Of a stretch of 5,714 nt of DNA, positions 1 to 5,524 are shown piece after piece. This stretch comes from Acidobacteriota bacterium (GTDB taxonomy: Bacteria; Acidobacteriota; Terriglobia; Terriglobales; Acidobacteriaceae): assembly GCA_003225595.1 (NCBI GenBank), contig QIAR01000328.1, forward strand, positions 1 to 5,714, given 5' to 3'. A program made the position numbers and the translations under genes. How positions within the stretch are numbered: the stretch's first letter is position 1; each line of letters begins with the position of its first letter. The notes beneath the pieces were generated by a model. That model had not been told where the DNA came from, searched no databases, and saw nothing but the letters and a program-made list of their open reading frames with translations.

Positions 1-1366
1 CAATGGCGGCTGCGGCGGCCATCATAGGACTCACAAGGTGAGTGCGCCCGCCGCGCCCCTGGCGACCTTCGAAGTTGCGATTGCTGGTGGAAGCGCAGCG
101 CTCGCCGGGTTGCAGGATATCTGGATTCATGCCGAGACACATAGAACAGCCTGATTCGCGCCACTCGAAGCCCGCCTGGACGAAAATCTCGTGCAGGCCT
201 TCCCGCTCGGCTGCGTGTTTCACTGTCTGCGACCCGGGCACCACCATCGCCCTGACTTTTGGATGCACGCGATAACCCTTGGCTACTTTCGCGGCTGCGC
301 GCAGGTCCTCCAGCCGTGAGTTGGTGCAGGATCCGATGAATACGCGGTCCACACAAATCTGTTCGATGGGTGTGCCGGGCTCGAGGCCCATATATTTCAG
401 CGCGGGTTCAGCAATTCGATGATCTGGACTGCCTCTTGTGAATTCGGGTACTCGGCCCGTCACCGGGACTACCATGCCAGGATTGGTTCCCCAGGTGACG
501 AAGGGCGCCAGCTTCGCAGCATCGATTTCTACGACTGCATCGTAGTGCGCGCCTGCATCCGTCGGCAGTGCGCGCCAACGATCCACTGATTTCTCCCATT
601 CTCGATCTCGCGGCGCGAATCGTCTGCCTTTGACGTAGGCGAATGCAGTTTCATCCGGAGCCACCATCCCGGCGCGTGCGCCCGCTTCGATGCTCATATT
701 GCAAAGCGTCATGCGGCCTTCCATAGAGAGCTCACGTACCGCCTCACCGGCGTACTCGATAACGTGCCCGTTAGCTCCATCCGTCCCGATCTGCCCGATG
801 ATGCCAAGCGCCAGATCTTTGGCGGTCACACCCCCAGGCAATGTTCCGCGCACCTCGATCCGCATGGTTTTCGGCTTACGTTGCGACAGGCACTGCGTGG
901 CCAAAACGTGCTCCACCTCTGAAGTGCCGATCCCAAAGGCTAGCGCGCCGAAAGCCCCATGGGTACTGGTATGGCTGTCACCGCAAACGATAGTCATACC
1001 CGGCTGTGTCACGCCCAGCTCCGGCCCGATCACGTGGACAATCCCCTGGTCGGGCGAGTCTATGTCGAAAAATGGAATCCCGAATTCGCGGCAGTTTCTT
1101 TGCAAGGCCTCAATCTGCCGTGCCGCGATAGGATCTGTGATCGGGGTGCCTCGCGGAGTAGTGGGAATATTGTGGTCTACCGTCGCCACGGTACGTAGAG
1201 GCTGGCGCACACGGCGTCCTGCGGCTCGCAGACCAGCGAAGGCCTGTGGCGAAGTCACTTCATGTACCAGATGCAGATCAATATAAAGAAGAGGCGGGTG
1301 CCCGGACGGCTCCGCGACTACATGCGCATCCCAAATTTTCTCGAACAATGTGCGCTTGATCGGCAT
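1..1366 (-). CDS. leuC: 3-isopropylmalate dehydratase large subunit, 3' end missing
   Basis: LeuC is the catalytic subunit of isopropylmalate isomerase. With LeuD it converts 2-isopropylmalate to 3-isopropylmalate in the cytoplasm (leucine biosynthesis). The reading frame is open for 455 codons to the window edge with no frameshift. Aconitase-superfamily signatures are clear: VDHNIPT near residues 64-70, CGDSHTSTHGAFG at 128-140, and GSCTNSR at 345-351. GCSMCLGMNP follows at 406-415. Cys347, Cys407 and Cys410 are the three [4Fe-4S] ligands, at the same numbers I recall for the E. coli enzyme. The family is usually about 465-470 residues, so only some 10-15 are missing. The ATG at 1366-1364 is preceded two codons upstream by an in-frame TAG, so no earlier start is possible; the Shine-Dalgarno is weak. 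No leuD is visible because downstream lies outside the window. Function is essentially certain. Confidence 0.97.
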   Translation of the reverse strand, partial: MPIKRTLFEKIWDAHVVAEPSGHPPLLYIDLHLVHEVTSPQAFAGLRAAGRRVRQPLRTVATVDHNIPTTPRGTPITDPIAARQIEALQRNCREFGIPFFDIDSPDQGIVHVIGPELGVTQPGMTIVCGDSHTSTHGAFGALAFGIGTSEVEHVLATQCLSQRKPKTMRIEVRGTLPGGVTAKDLALGIIGQIGTDGANGHVIEYAGEAVRELSMEGRMTLCNMSIEAGARAGMVAPDETAFAYVKGRRFAPRDREWEKSVDRWRALPTDAGAHYDAVVEIDAAKLAPFVTWGTNPGMVVPVTGRVPEFTRGSPDHRIAEPALKYMGLEPGTPIEQICVDRVFIGSCTNSRLEDLRAAAKVAKGYRVHPKVRAMVVPGSQTVKHAAEREGLHEIFVQAGFEWRESGCSMCLGMNPDILQPGERCASTSNRNFEGRQGRGGRTHLVSPMMAAAAAI

Positions 1367-1569
1367 GATTTTCTATTCGTTGGTGGCCGAACTTCCGCAC
1401 GCGCGCTAGCGTGGCTCGGGACAAACACTCTCACTCGCGGCCAAGGAAATAGTTTATCAACAATGGAGCATCCGGATCCCTGCATGAAGGCATGAAATTA
1501 TCGAGAACAATTCCTGAGAGTACTGTCATCGCGGACGCGGATGATTTCTGCCGTGGAGGGAACCTGCGC
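1367..1569. other. Intergenic region upstream of leuC
   Basis: This gap should hold the leuC promoter and leader, read on the minus strand. I could not find a convincing -35/-10 pair, a Leu-codon-rich leader peptide or a T-box-like element. I also see no terminator with a U-run behind the DUF4440 gene that ends at 1570, so read-through from that gene into leuC remains possible. Confidence 0.5.
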
Positions 1570-2100
1570 CTACTCCTTCCCGCTTGGTCTCAGGTCTACT
1601 CCGGCGCGCACACGACGTGCATTGCCCGATAAGGGCCAAACGTAGCGGTCCGTGCACTGCCAGTTCTCACCATCTTTCTTCCATACGTCCACGACGAAAT
1701 GGTCTCTGCTCTGAGGTTTCCCGCCCTGTTCGATAAGGTCGCTGAGCACAAAACTGGCCACGGAAATCTGGTTACTTAACGACCGCACGGCCATCTGGCG
1801 CAAGCGAAACGATACCAACTGGTGAGCCAGTGCCTGCTTCTGCCAGTCCTCGCGCGGAATCGGCGCTCCCGGCGGTTGCGGTGTCCAGACCTGGAAATCT
1901 TCACTCACAAGCCGACCCAGCGTGGTCTCGTCTTTCTGCTGTACTGCTTGCAGCCACCGGGTTTCGAGTTCCGAGAACATCGCCACTAGGCGAGTTTTGG
2001 TAACAATCCTCCCCGTCTCTTTCGGGGCGGCCTGTGCCAGGCCGAATTGAATCGTTAAGAGGGAACTAAGAAGGACAATTCCTCTGGCAGCTGTTCTCAT
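1570..2100 (-). CDS. Secreted NTF2-like / DUF4440 (SnoaL-like fold) protein
   Basis: The 176-residue product has an N-terminal signal peptide: a short Arg-containing n-region, a hydrophobic stretch around residues 8-22, and a likely cleavage in the AQAA segment at 22-25. The rest resembles the DUF4440/SnoaL-like branch of the NTF2 superfamily. It has an amphipathic helix with LETRWLQAVQQKD at residues 45-57, then LVSEDFQVW around 64-72, later strands, and DVWKKDGENWQCTDRYVW at 138-155, matching the usual ending 'DVW-x-(K/R)-DG-x-W'. These are small alpha+beta cone domains that bind hydrophobic ligands or have enzymatic roles; no substrate can be deduced. The frame stays open upstream to a GTG at 2238. 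The ATG at 2100-2098 is preferred because it begins the signal peptide, has an AAGG Shine-Dalgarno 8 nt upstream, and lies about 18 nt after a predicted transcription start. The upstream EXORDIUM gene is separated from it by a terminator. Confidence 0.8.
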   Translation of the reverse strand: MRTAARGIVLLSSLLTIQFGLAQAAPKETGRIVTKTRLVAMFSELETRWLQAVQQKDETTLGRLVSEDFQVWTPQPPGAPIPREDWQKQALAHQLVSFRLRQMAVRSLSNQISVASFVLSDLIEQGGKPQSRDHFVVDVWKKDGENWQCTDRYVWPLSGNARRVRAGVDLRPSGKE

Positions 2101-2124
2101 TGGGAATGCCTTGGATAAGTAGCC

Positions 2125-2130
2125 ATTATA
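2125..2130 (-). promoter_or_regulatory. Candidate -10 box (TATAAT) for the DUF4440 gene
   Basis: On the minus strand this is a perfect TATAAT. Transcription would start near 2118, giving a leader of about 18 nt before the ATG at 2100. No good -35 hexamer lies 16-18 bp upstream; a TTGATT is present but 24 bp away. The promoter may therefore be weak, activator-dependent or fortuitous. Its position between the terminator of the preceding gene and the chosen start codon supports it. Confidence 0.45.
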
Positions 2131-2259
2131 GAGGTCTCTTTCCGTTGTGGGCGTAATCAACGAGGCGTTCCGAAGCAGCGAAAAGTCTGGCCTGAAGTGA
2201 GCGAAGCAAGTCGAATTGATCTGGCGCACGCACGCCACCCGGGCAGGTTTGTAAGCAAC

Positions 2260-2289
2260 AAAAAGGCCGCCCGGAATATGGGACGGCCT
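2260..2289 (-). terminator. Rho-independent terminator behind the EXORDIUM-family gene
   Basis: Read on the minus strand, AGGCCG(T)CCC pairs with GGGCGGCCT to form a nine-pair GC-rich stem with one bulged T and a seven-base loop (ATATTCC). A run of five T follows (T-tract 2264-2260, its first T pairing at the stem base). It starts 27 bp past the stop codon of the gene ending at 2317. It should end that transcript before the DUF4440 gene. Confidence 0.88.
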
Positions 2290-2316
2290 GCAGAATTGAC
2301 CTAAACTCGTACGCTC

Positions 2317-3276
2317 TTATTGGTTGTAGAACGTACCGCCCAGCGTCTGATCACAACCGCCGCCTCGGCTGTTCTCCCAATTCATCTGGATCAGCCAGTG
2401 GTGGGTGCCAAAGGTTTCGTTATAGGCGCCGTTGCCGATGCTGCCAGTAGTCGGACCAAATTTCCAAGCGCATTTGTCGGCATTCTCTTGGCCGCTGGTG
2501 TCGTACCAGGCATTGAGGTCCGGATCAGTTGCCGCTTCTTCGGATTCGTGCGCCATGATCGATGCCATCCCATCCGCGCCGCTGTCGCCATTGGGACTGA
2601 CGGTCTGCATTTCGCAGGCTGACGGGCACCGGTCAGGGTTTCCCACGAAGGCGTATTTGATGTCCGAGCTCAAGATCGTTGCATGTGTGTGCCAGCCGCA
2701 GTACTGGCTGCAGAAGCCCGAAGTCTCGCGGACGTCGGACGATGTCAGCACGAAATAGACCCCATTGGTGCTATTGGGAAGTCTGCCGCTGCTGATGGCG
2801 TTGGAAACCACGGCCTTCACGCCGGAGTCGCGCAACCGCTTTCCCTGCGAGTAGCTGTCTGTCGTCGAACCTGCGACCGAGATGTTCCCACTCACGTTCT
2901 GAGTACTATCTCCGTAAGTAGTGTTGATTTTGAAGTAGCCGGAATTGCCAATGCCGCCGCTTCCGCCGAAAAGGGCGTTGATCAGGTTTACGGTCGCTTG
3001 GCTGTCGGATGGTTTCGGACCATTGATCCAGTTTCCGTACCAGATGAAGTACACATTGACCGGGTTTCCTGACATCACTGGCCCGCCGTGGTAATTGATG
3101 CCGTTACCAGTCGTGACCGTCCTCGGCTGGACATTGGGCGGCGCCATTCCTTCTGGAGCCTGTACGCCCCAGCCCTTACCGGTTGGCACCATGTGAGATG
3201 CATGGCGAGTGGTTTGCGCGTTGCCATACGATAAACAAGCAACTGCAAAAGACAGAATCAACAGCAGTTTCCGCAT
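2317..3276 (-). CDS. Secreted EXORDIUM / phosphate-induced protein 1 (Phi_1) family protein
   Basis: The 319-residue product starts with a signal peptide: MRK, a hydrophobic core at about 4-18, and likely cleavage after GNA at residue 20. The mature part matches the Phi_1/EXORDIUM family, best known from apoplastic plant proteins linked to brassinosteroid response and cell expansion. Hallmarks are NVYFIWYGNW (74-83), GVYFVLTSSDV (172-182), GFCSQYCGWHTH (187-198), YAFVGNPDRCPSAC (208-221) and SPNGDSGADGM (227-237). Next come HESEEAATDPDLNAWYD (243-259) and ENADKCAW (264-271). Six cysteines (189, 193, 217, 221, 269, 308) include two CxxxC pairs, suiting disulfides outside the cytoplasm. His243-Glu244-x-x-Glu247 with Asp251 resembles a zincin-type metal site, but that role is inference. 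The ATG has a strong GGAGG Shine-Dalgarno 4 nt upstream. A sigma70 promoter and a downstream terminator make it look monocistronic. Biochemical function is unknown; family assignment is confident. Confidence 0.9.
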   Translation of the reverse strand: MRKLLLILSFAVACLSYGNAQTTRHASHMVPTGKGWGVQAPEGMAPPNVQPRTVTTGNGINYHGGPVMSGNPVNVYFIWYGNWINGPKPSDSQATVNLINALFGGSGGIGNSGYFKINTTYGDSTQNVSGNISVAGSTTDSYSQGKRLRDSGVKAVVSNAISSGRLPNSTNGVYFVLTSSDVRETSGFCSQYCGWHTHATILSSDIKYAFVGNPDRCPSACEMQTVSPNGDSGADGMASIMAHESEEAATDPDLNAWYDTSGQENADKCAWKFGPTTGSIGNGAYNETFGTHHWLIQMNWENSRGGGCDQTLGGTFYNQ

Positions 3277-3280
3277 TGAT

Positions 3281-3285
3281 CCTCC
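3281..3285 (-). promoter_or_regulatory. Shine-Dalgarno of the EXORDIUM-family gene
   Basis: GGAGG on the minus strand, with a 4-nt spacer to the ATG at 3276. It is the clearest ribosome binding site on this strand and fixes the start at the signal peptide. Confidence 0.85.
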
Positions 3286-3306
3286 AGGTAAAATCGGTAT
3301 TGCTCC

Positions 3307-3325
3307 CGAACGCCCGTTCGCGAAC
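3307..3325. promoter_or_regulatory. Overlapping palindromes, possible operator (GAAC-N4-GTTC)
   Basis: CGAACG-CC-CGTTCG (3307-3320) overlaps a perfect 10-bp palindrome GTTCGCGAAC (3316-3325). The first fits the GAAC-N4-GTTC form of the LexA box known from Gram-positive bacteria. It lies about 70 nt downstream of the predicted EXORDIUM transcription start, inside the leader, so it could act as a roadblock operator or simply as an RNA hairpin. Regulator identity is speculative. Confidence 0.35.
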
Positions 3326-3398
3326 TGCTTGGGGGGCTACGCTCAATGAGAGTCATTGGGGACCCATTGAAAACCGGGTTTTTCCCAGCAGCGACCGT

Positions 3399-3427
3399 AG
3401 CATAGTATGGCTAGAAGCGACTGTCAA
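3399..3427 (-). promoter_or_regulatory. Sigma70-type promoter of the EXORDIUM-family gene
   Basis: On the minus strand a perfect TTGACA (3427-3422) is followed by a 17-bp spacer and TATGCT (3404-3399). Transcription should start near 3392, leaving a leader of about 115 nt before the start codon. This is the best promoter match in the window. Confidence 0.75.
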
Positions 3428-3578
3428 CGTTACGGTCGGGGGTTCCAGGGAGCTTTGCCGAATCAAGTATTTGCAAGCGCCCGTGCCAGCTCAGATCCCG
3501 GGGAAGGGCTCAGAAGCCGTGCTACGAGTGCTTTGTAGCCGGTATGGCTCTTCGACCTCAACGGATGTGGGGCTCTCG

Positions 3579-3620
3579 GAGACGGGGTTGGAAATCCGTT
3601 CGAATACCTCCATCCGTCTC
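3579..3620. repeat. Inverted repeat GAGACGG / CCGTCTC
   Basis: Perfect 7-bp arms (3579-3585 and 3614-3620) flank 28 bp that contain further short G/C pairings and a TTCGAA palindrome. No T-run follows on the plus strand, so it is not a classical terminator. It could form a hairpin in the leader of the glycosyltransferase mRNA if transcription starts upstream of it. Confidence 0.4.
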
Positions 3621-3653
3621 TGGCATACGAGTTATGATCTATTCACCGAGCCA

Positions 3654-3688
3654 GCGGATCACGGCCCGGGCGAATAACGTCGATCCGC
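3654..3688. repeat. Inverted repeat GCGGATC / GATCCGC before the glycosyltransferase
   Basis: Perfect 7-bp arms (3654-3660 and 3682-3688) flank a 21-bp spacer that itself contains CCCGGG. The repeat ends 16 bp before the Shine-Dalgarno of the glycosyltransferase. It may be an operator or a leader hairpin; the sequence alone does not tell which. Confidence 0.4.
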
Positions 3689-3704
3689 AAGGTGCCTTAA
3701 ATTT

Positions 3705-3710
3705 AGGAGG
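3705..3710 (+). promoter_or_regulatory. Shine-Dalgarno of the glycosyltransferase
   Basis: A full AGGAGG sits only 3 nt before the ATG at 3714, a short spacing. Its first bases lie inside an imperfect palindrome CCTTAAATTTAGG (3695-3707). Its last three bases plus the following C could pair with GCCT at 3694-3697. Partial masking of the site is possible. Confidence 0.75.
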
Positions 3711-3713
3711 CGA

Positions 3714-4514
3714 ATGATCAACGGCAGACGTGTTGCGGTTGTCATGCCCGCTTACAATGCGGAGAAGACCCTGGAAGCTACCGTGCGCGACCTTCCCCAG
3801 CTTGTGGATATCCGTATCCTTGTCGACGACTACAGCACCGACCGCACTGTCGAGGTAGCGCAGCAGTTGGGCCTACAGATCTTCGTTCATGATAGAAATT
3901 ATGGCTACGGGCGCAACCAACAGACCTGCTATCGCGAGGCGCTGGCAGCTGGCGCCGATGTGGTCATCATGGTGCACCCCGATTACCAGTACACCCCACT
4001 GCTGGTGACCGCCATGGCCAGTATGGTGGCATACGACATCTATGACGTCGTGCTCGGCTCGCGCATTATCGGCGGCACAGCGCTTCGCGGTGGCATGCCA
4101 TTCTACAAATATGTCGCGAACCGATTCCTGACTGCTTTTGAAAACCTTTTCCTGCGGGTGAAGCTTTCCGAGTATCACACCGGCTACCGCGCCTTTAGTC
4201 GCAAGGTATTAACAGAGCTCCCGCTGCTTGAGAACTCCGATGACTTTGTCTTTGACAATCAAATACTCGCCCAATGTGTGTACTTCGGCTTCCGCATTGG
4301 AGAAGTCTCTTGCCCAACGAAGTATTTTGAGGAGGCCTCGTCGATCAACTTCTTGCGCAGCGTGAATTATGGCGTCGGCGTGCTGGCCACCACCATGCAG
4401 TTCGCACTTCAGAAGTCAGGGTTCGGCCGCTTCCGCAGGTTCAGTCCACAGGGACGCAGGCTAGATCTCGGCTATTACATGCGTGGCGCCGCGAACCGCA
4501 CGCCCGCAGCGTAG
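3714..4514 (+). CDS. Family 2 glycosyltransferase, DPM1/DPG-synthase-like
   Basis: The 266-residue protein is a GT-A fold, GT2-family inverting glycosyltransferase of the dolichyl-phosphate mannose synthase-like type. Enzymes of this group move a sugar from a nucleotide donor to a polyprenyl phosphate or another acceptor at the cytoplasmic membrane face. Visible motifs are VAVVMPAYNAEKTL (7-20) and the donor-binding ILVDDYSTDRT (35-45). NYGYGRNQ (62-69) and VHPDYQY (87-93) follow, with Asp90 in the DxD-like position. Then come GSR (115-117) and the acceptor-side HTGYRAFSRKVL (155-166), with FVFDNQ at 178-183. There is no strong C-terminal transmembrane helix; the segment at 219-231 is only mildly hydrophobic. 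It is therefore the catalytic domain alone, unlike DPM1-like proteins with a C-terminal membrane part. It stands by itself, with 169 bp to the next gene and no cluster of sugar genes, so donor and acceptor cannot be named. Confidence 0.92.
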   Translation: MINGRRVAVVMPAYNAEKTLEATVRDLPQLVDIRILVDDYSTDRTVEVAQQLGLQIFVHDRNYGYGRNQQTCYREALAAGADVVIMVHPDYQYTPLLVTAMASMVAYDIYDVVLGSRIIGGTALRGGMPFYKYVANRFLTAFENLFLRVKLSEYHTGYRAFSRKVLTELPLLENSDDFVFDNQILAQCVYFGFRIGEVSCPTKYFEEASSINFLRSVNYGVGVLATTMQFALQKSGFGRFRRFSPQGRRLDLGYYMRGAANRTPAA

Positions 4515-4683
4515 TCGACTTTCTTGTAGCACCGGCGACGATGTCGTTCGGAAGACTATCATAAGTGGCGGTTAGATGTAGTTGCTGTAAACACCTTGGT
4601 AAGTCAGACCCGTTCCCGCGAATTACGAGAAGGGAACATTCCGTGTTGGTCGGCTGTCTATCCACAATAGGGGCATCGCGATA
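4515..4683. other. Intergenic region before the 224-residue protein
   Basis: I see no convincing sigma70 promoter here. Two small inverted repeats are present: GGCGAC-GAT-GTCGTT (4534-4548, with two G-T pairs) and GTTCCC-N14-GGGAAC (4612-4637). Neither has a T-run, so neither is a standard terminator. The second could be an operator for the following gene. Confidence 0.4.
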
Positions 4684-5358
4684 ATGCGCTTATTCGGGCT
4701 TGTCAGTCTGGGACTGGTCTTGGCCTGTGCTGCCATGGCAGGCGGCGCTATTCATACTCACCGCCAAGCGAGAATCTTGCTGGAAAACCTCAAGCGTCTC
4801 GACACGAATTCAGACCCATCCTCGTCTTTCAACACGTTTAGAGAGAAACACCGCCATCAGCTTGCGAATCAGGAGTGTAGGGACGACTTTTGCCAATATG
4901 AGTTTGTCGTCAAGAATTGGGTTCTTTCGACCCTTCGCCTAGCACCACCGACAGAGTTGCGAGCGAGGGTTACTGTGTTCCACCGTAGACTTGATGCAGC
5001 TGGCGTCGACTATACGTCCGCAATTTTCAAGGAAAACAGTCCTGTCGTTCACGTTCAAGAAGACTTCTGTGCAGACAGGACCGATATACGATGCGACCAT
5101 TTCGCGCTAAATCCGCATGGACGCAACGTCGGCCCTGCATGGAATGGCAATATCGAGTTCGGCCAATTGGCGACAGATGGGCAAAAGCAAGCGGCGTGGG
5201 CACTAAACCTCGATTGCCTTGCCTCGCGACACGGCTGTACAGACATAAGCCAACTCACGCCTAAGGTCTGGAAAGCTACGGGTCCAGGGACAGTGAGTAG
5301 TCGTATGCGGAGTACTGCCGACTCCAACGCCGAAGCATCTCAACTGCTCTCCGAGTAG
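4684..5358 (+). CDS. Uncharacterised exported or membrane-anchored protein with three Cys pairs
   Basis: The 224-residue product is not assigned to a named family. Residues 4-23 form a hydrophobic N-terminal segment that could be a signal peptide, a signal anchor, or (VLAC at 12-15) a poor lipobox; the n-region has only one Arg. The remaining 200 residues are soluble. Six cysteines come in three close pairs, Cys65/Cys70, Cys129/Cys137 and Cys178/Cys185, which suits disulfides outside the cytoplasm. Conserved-looking blocks include CRDDFCQYEFVVKN (65-78), NSPVVHVQEDFC (118-129), the CDHFALNPHG segment (137-146) and WALNLDCLASRHGC (172-185). From memory, similar proteins occur as hypothetical proteins in Acidobacteria. 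The C-terminal 25 residues are Ser/Thr-rich and probably disordered. The ATG at 4684 has AGGGG 10 nt upstream, a rather long but acceptable spacing. It reads like a real gene; function unknown. Confidence 0.78.
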   Translation: MRLFGLVSLGLVLACAAMAGGAIHTHRQARILLENLKRLDTNSDPSSSFNTFREKHRHQLANQECRDDFCQYEFVVKNWVLSTLRLAPPTELRARVTVFHRRLDAAGVDYTSAIFKENSPVVHVQEDFCADRTDIRCDHFALNPHGRNVGPAWNGNIEFGQLATDGQKQAAWALNLDCLASRHGCTDISQLTPKVWKATGPGTVSSRMRSTADSNAEASQLLSE

Positions 5359-5524
5359 TACTCTGTGCGGGGCGACTCCTCTGAATCAAGGCGTTGTTGG
5401 CGTAAAATCGCCATTACACTAGTAGCGCTCAAAAGTGGCTTGTTTATGAGTTGAGTTCCAGTCTTAACGGCTTTCAAAACTTGAAGACTTGAGACCTTCC
5501 TCCACCTACCCGAAGCTGAAAGAC
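5359..5524. other. Intergenic region before the partial membrane protein
   Basis: No clear promoter or terminator was found. There is a small TGGCG-N6-CGCCA inverted repeat (5398-5413) and a tandem ACTTGA repeat (5479-5484 and 5487-5492). The frame of the next gene is open from 5468, just after an in-frame TAA at 5465-5467, so its true start could lie up to about 19 codons upstream of the ATG used here. Confidence 0.4.

Larger units (their letters stand above)
3277..3713. other. 437-bp divergent intergenic region
   Basis: This stretch separates the minus-strand EXORDIUM gene from the plus-strand glycosyltransferase. It holds a sigma70 promoter and a leader of about 115 nt for the EXORDIUM gene. 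Within that leader is a GAAC-N4-GTTC palindrome, and near its 5' end an AAAACC-G-GGTTTT palindrome (3370-3382). On the glycosyltransferase side there are two inverted repeats with 7-bp arms (3579-3620 and 3654-3688). I found no convincing sigma70 promoter for the glycosyltransferase. A plus-strand frame is open through much of it, but has no ribosome binding site and no recognisable protein. Confidence 0.6.

Noticed and set aside
690..1286. Plus-strand open frame of 198 codons, plus shorter ones at 42-275 and 959-1198
   Set aside because: They lie antisense to an intact, motif-rich leuC and show no family motif or ribosome binding site.
1376..1569. Possible leucine attenuator or leader peptide before leuC
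   Set aside because: No short frame with clustered Leu codons and no terminator hairpin with a U-run is present.
2320..3072. Three plus-strand open frames of 100-129 codons across the EXORDIUM gene
   Set aside because: They are antisense to a well-recognised secreted protein, and their translations show no known motif.
3633..3638. TATGAT as a -10 box for the glycosyltransferase
   Set aside because: No hexamer resembling TTGACA lies 16-18 bp upstream, and there is no extended -10 TGn.
3183..3677. Plus-strand open frame of 164 codons spanning the EXORDIUM 5' end and the intergenic region
   Set aside because: It has no Shine-Dalgarno and no recognisable domain, and it runs antisense across the EXORDIUM promoter, leader and signal peptide.
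3873..4178. Minus-strand open frame of 101 codons
   Set aside because: It is antisense to the core of the glycosyltransferase and reads as low-information, His-rich sequence.
4534..4548. Hairpin behind the glycosyltransferase as a terminator
   Set aside because: The stem is short with G-T pairs, and no T-run follows.
4441..4665. Minus-strand open frame of 74 codons at the end of the glycosyltransferase and the following gap
   Set aside because: No ribosome binding site or domain is visible, and part of it is antisense to a real gene.
5055..5327. Minus-strand open frame of 90 codons
   Set aside because: It is a shadow of the 224-residue protein; there is no independent evidence for it.
5398..5413. 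TGGCG-N6-CGCCA hairpin behind the 224-residue gene as a terminator
   Set aside because: A five-pair stem without a downstream T-run is not enough for a terminator call.
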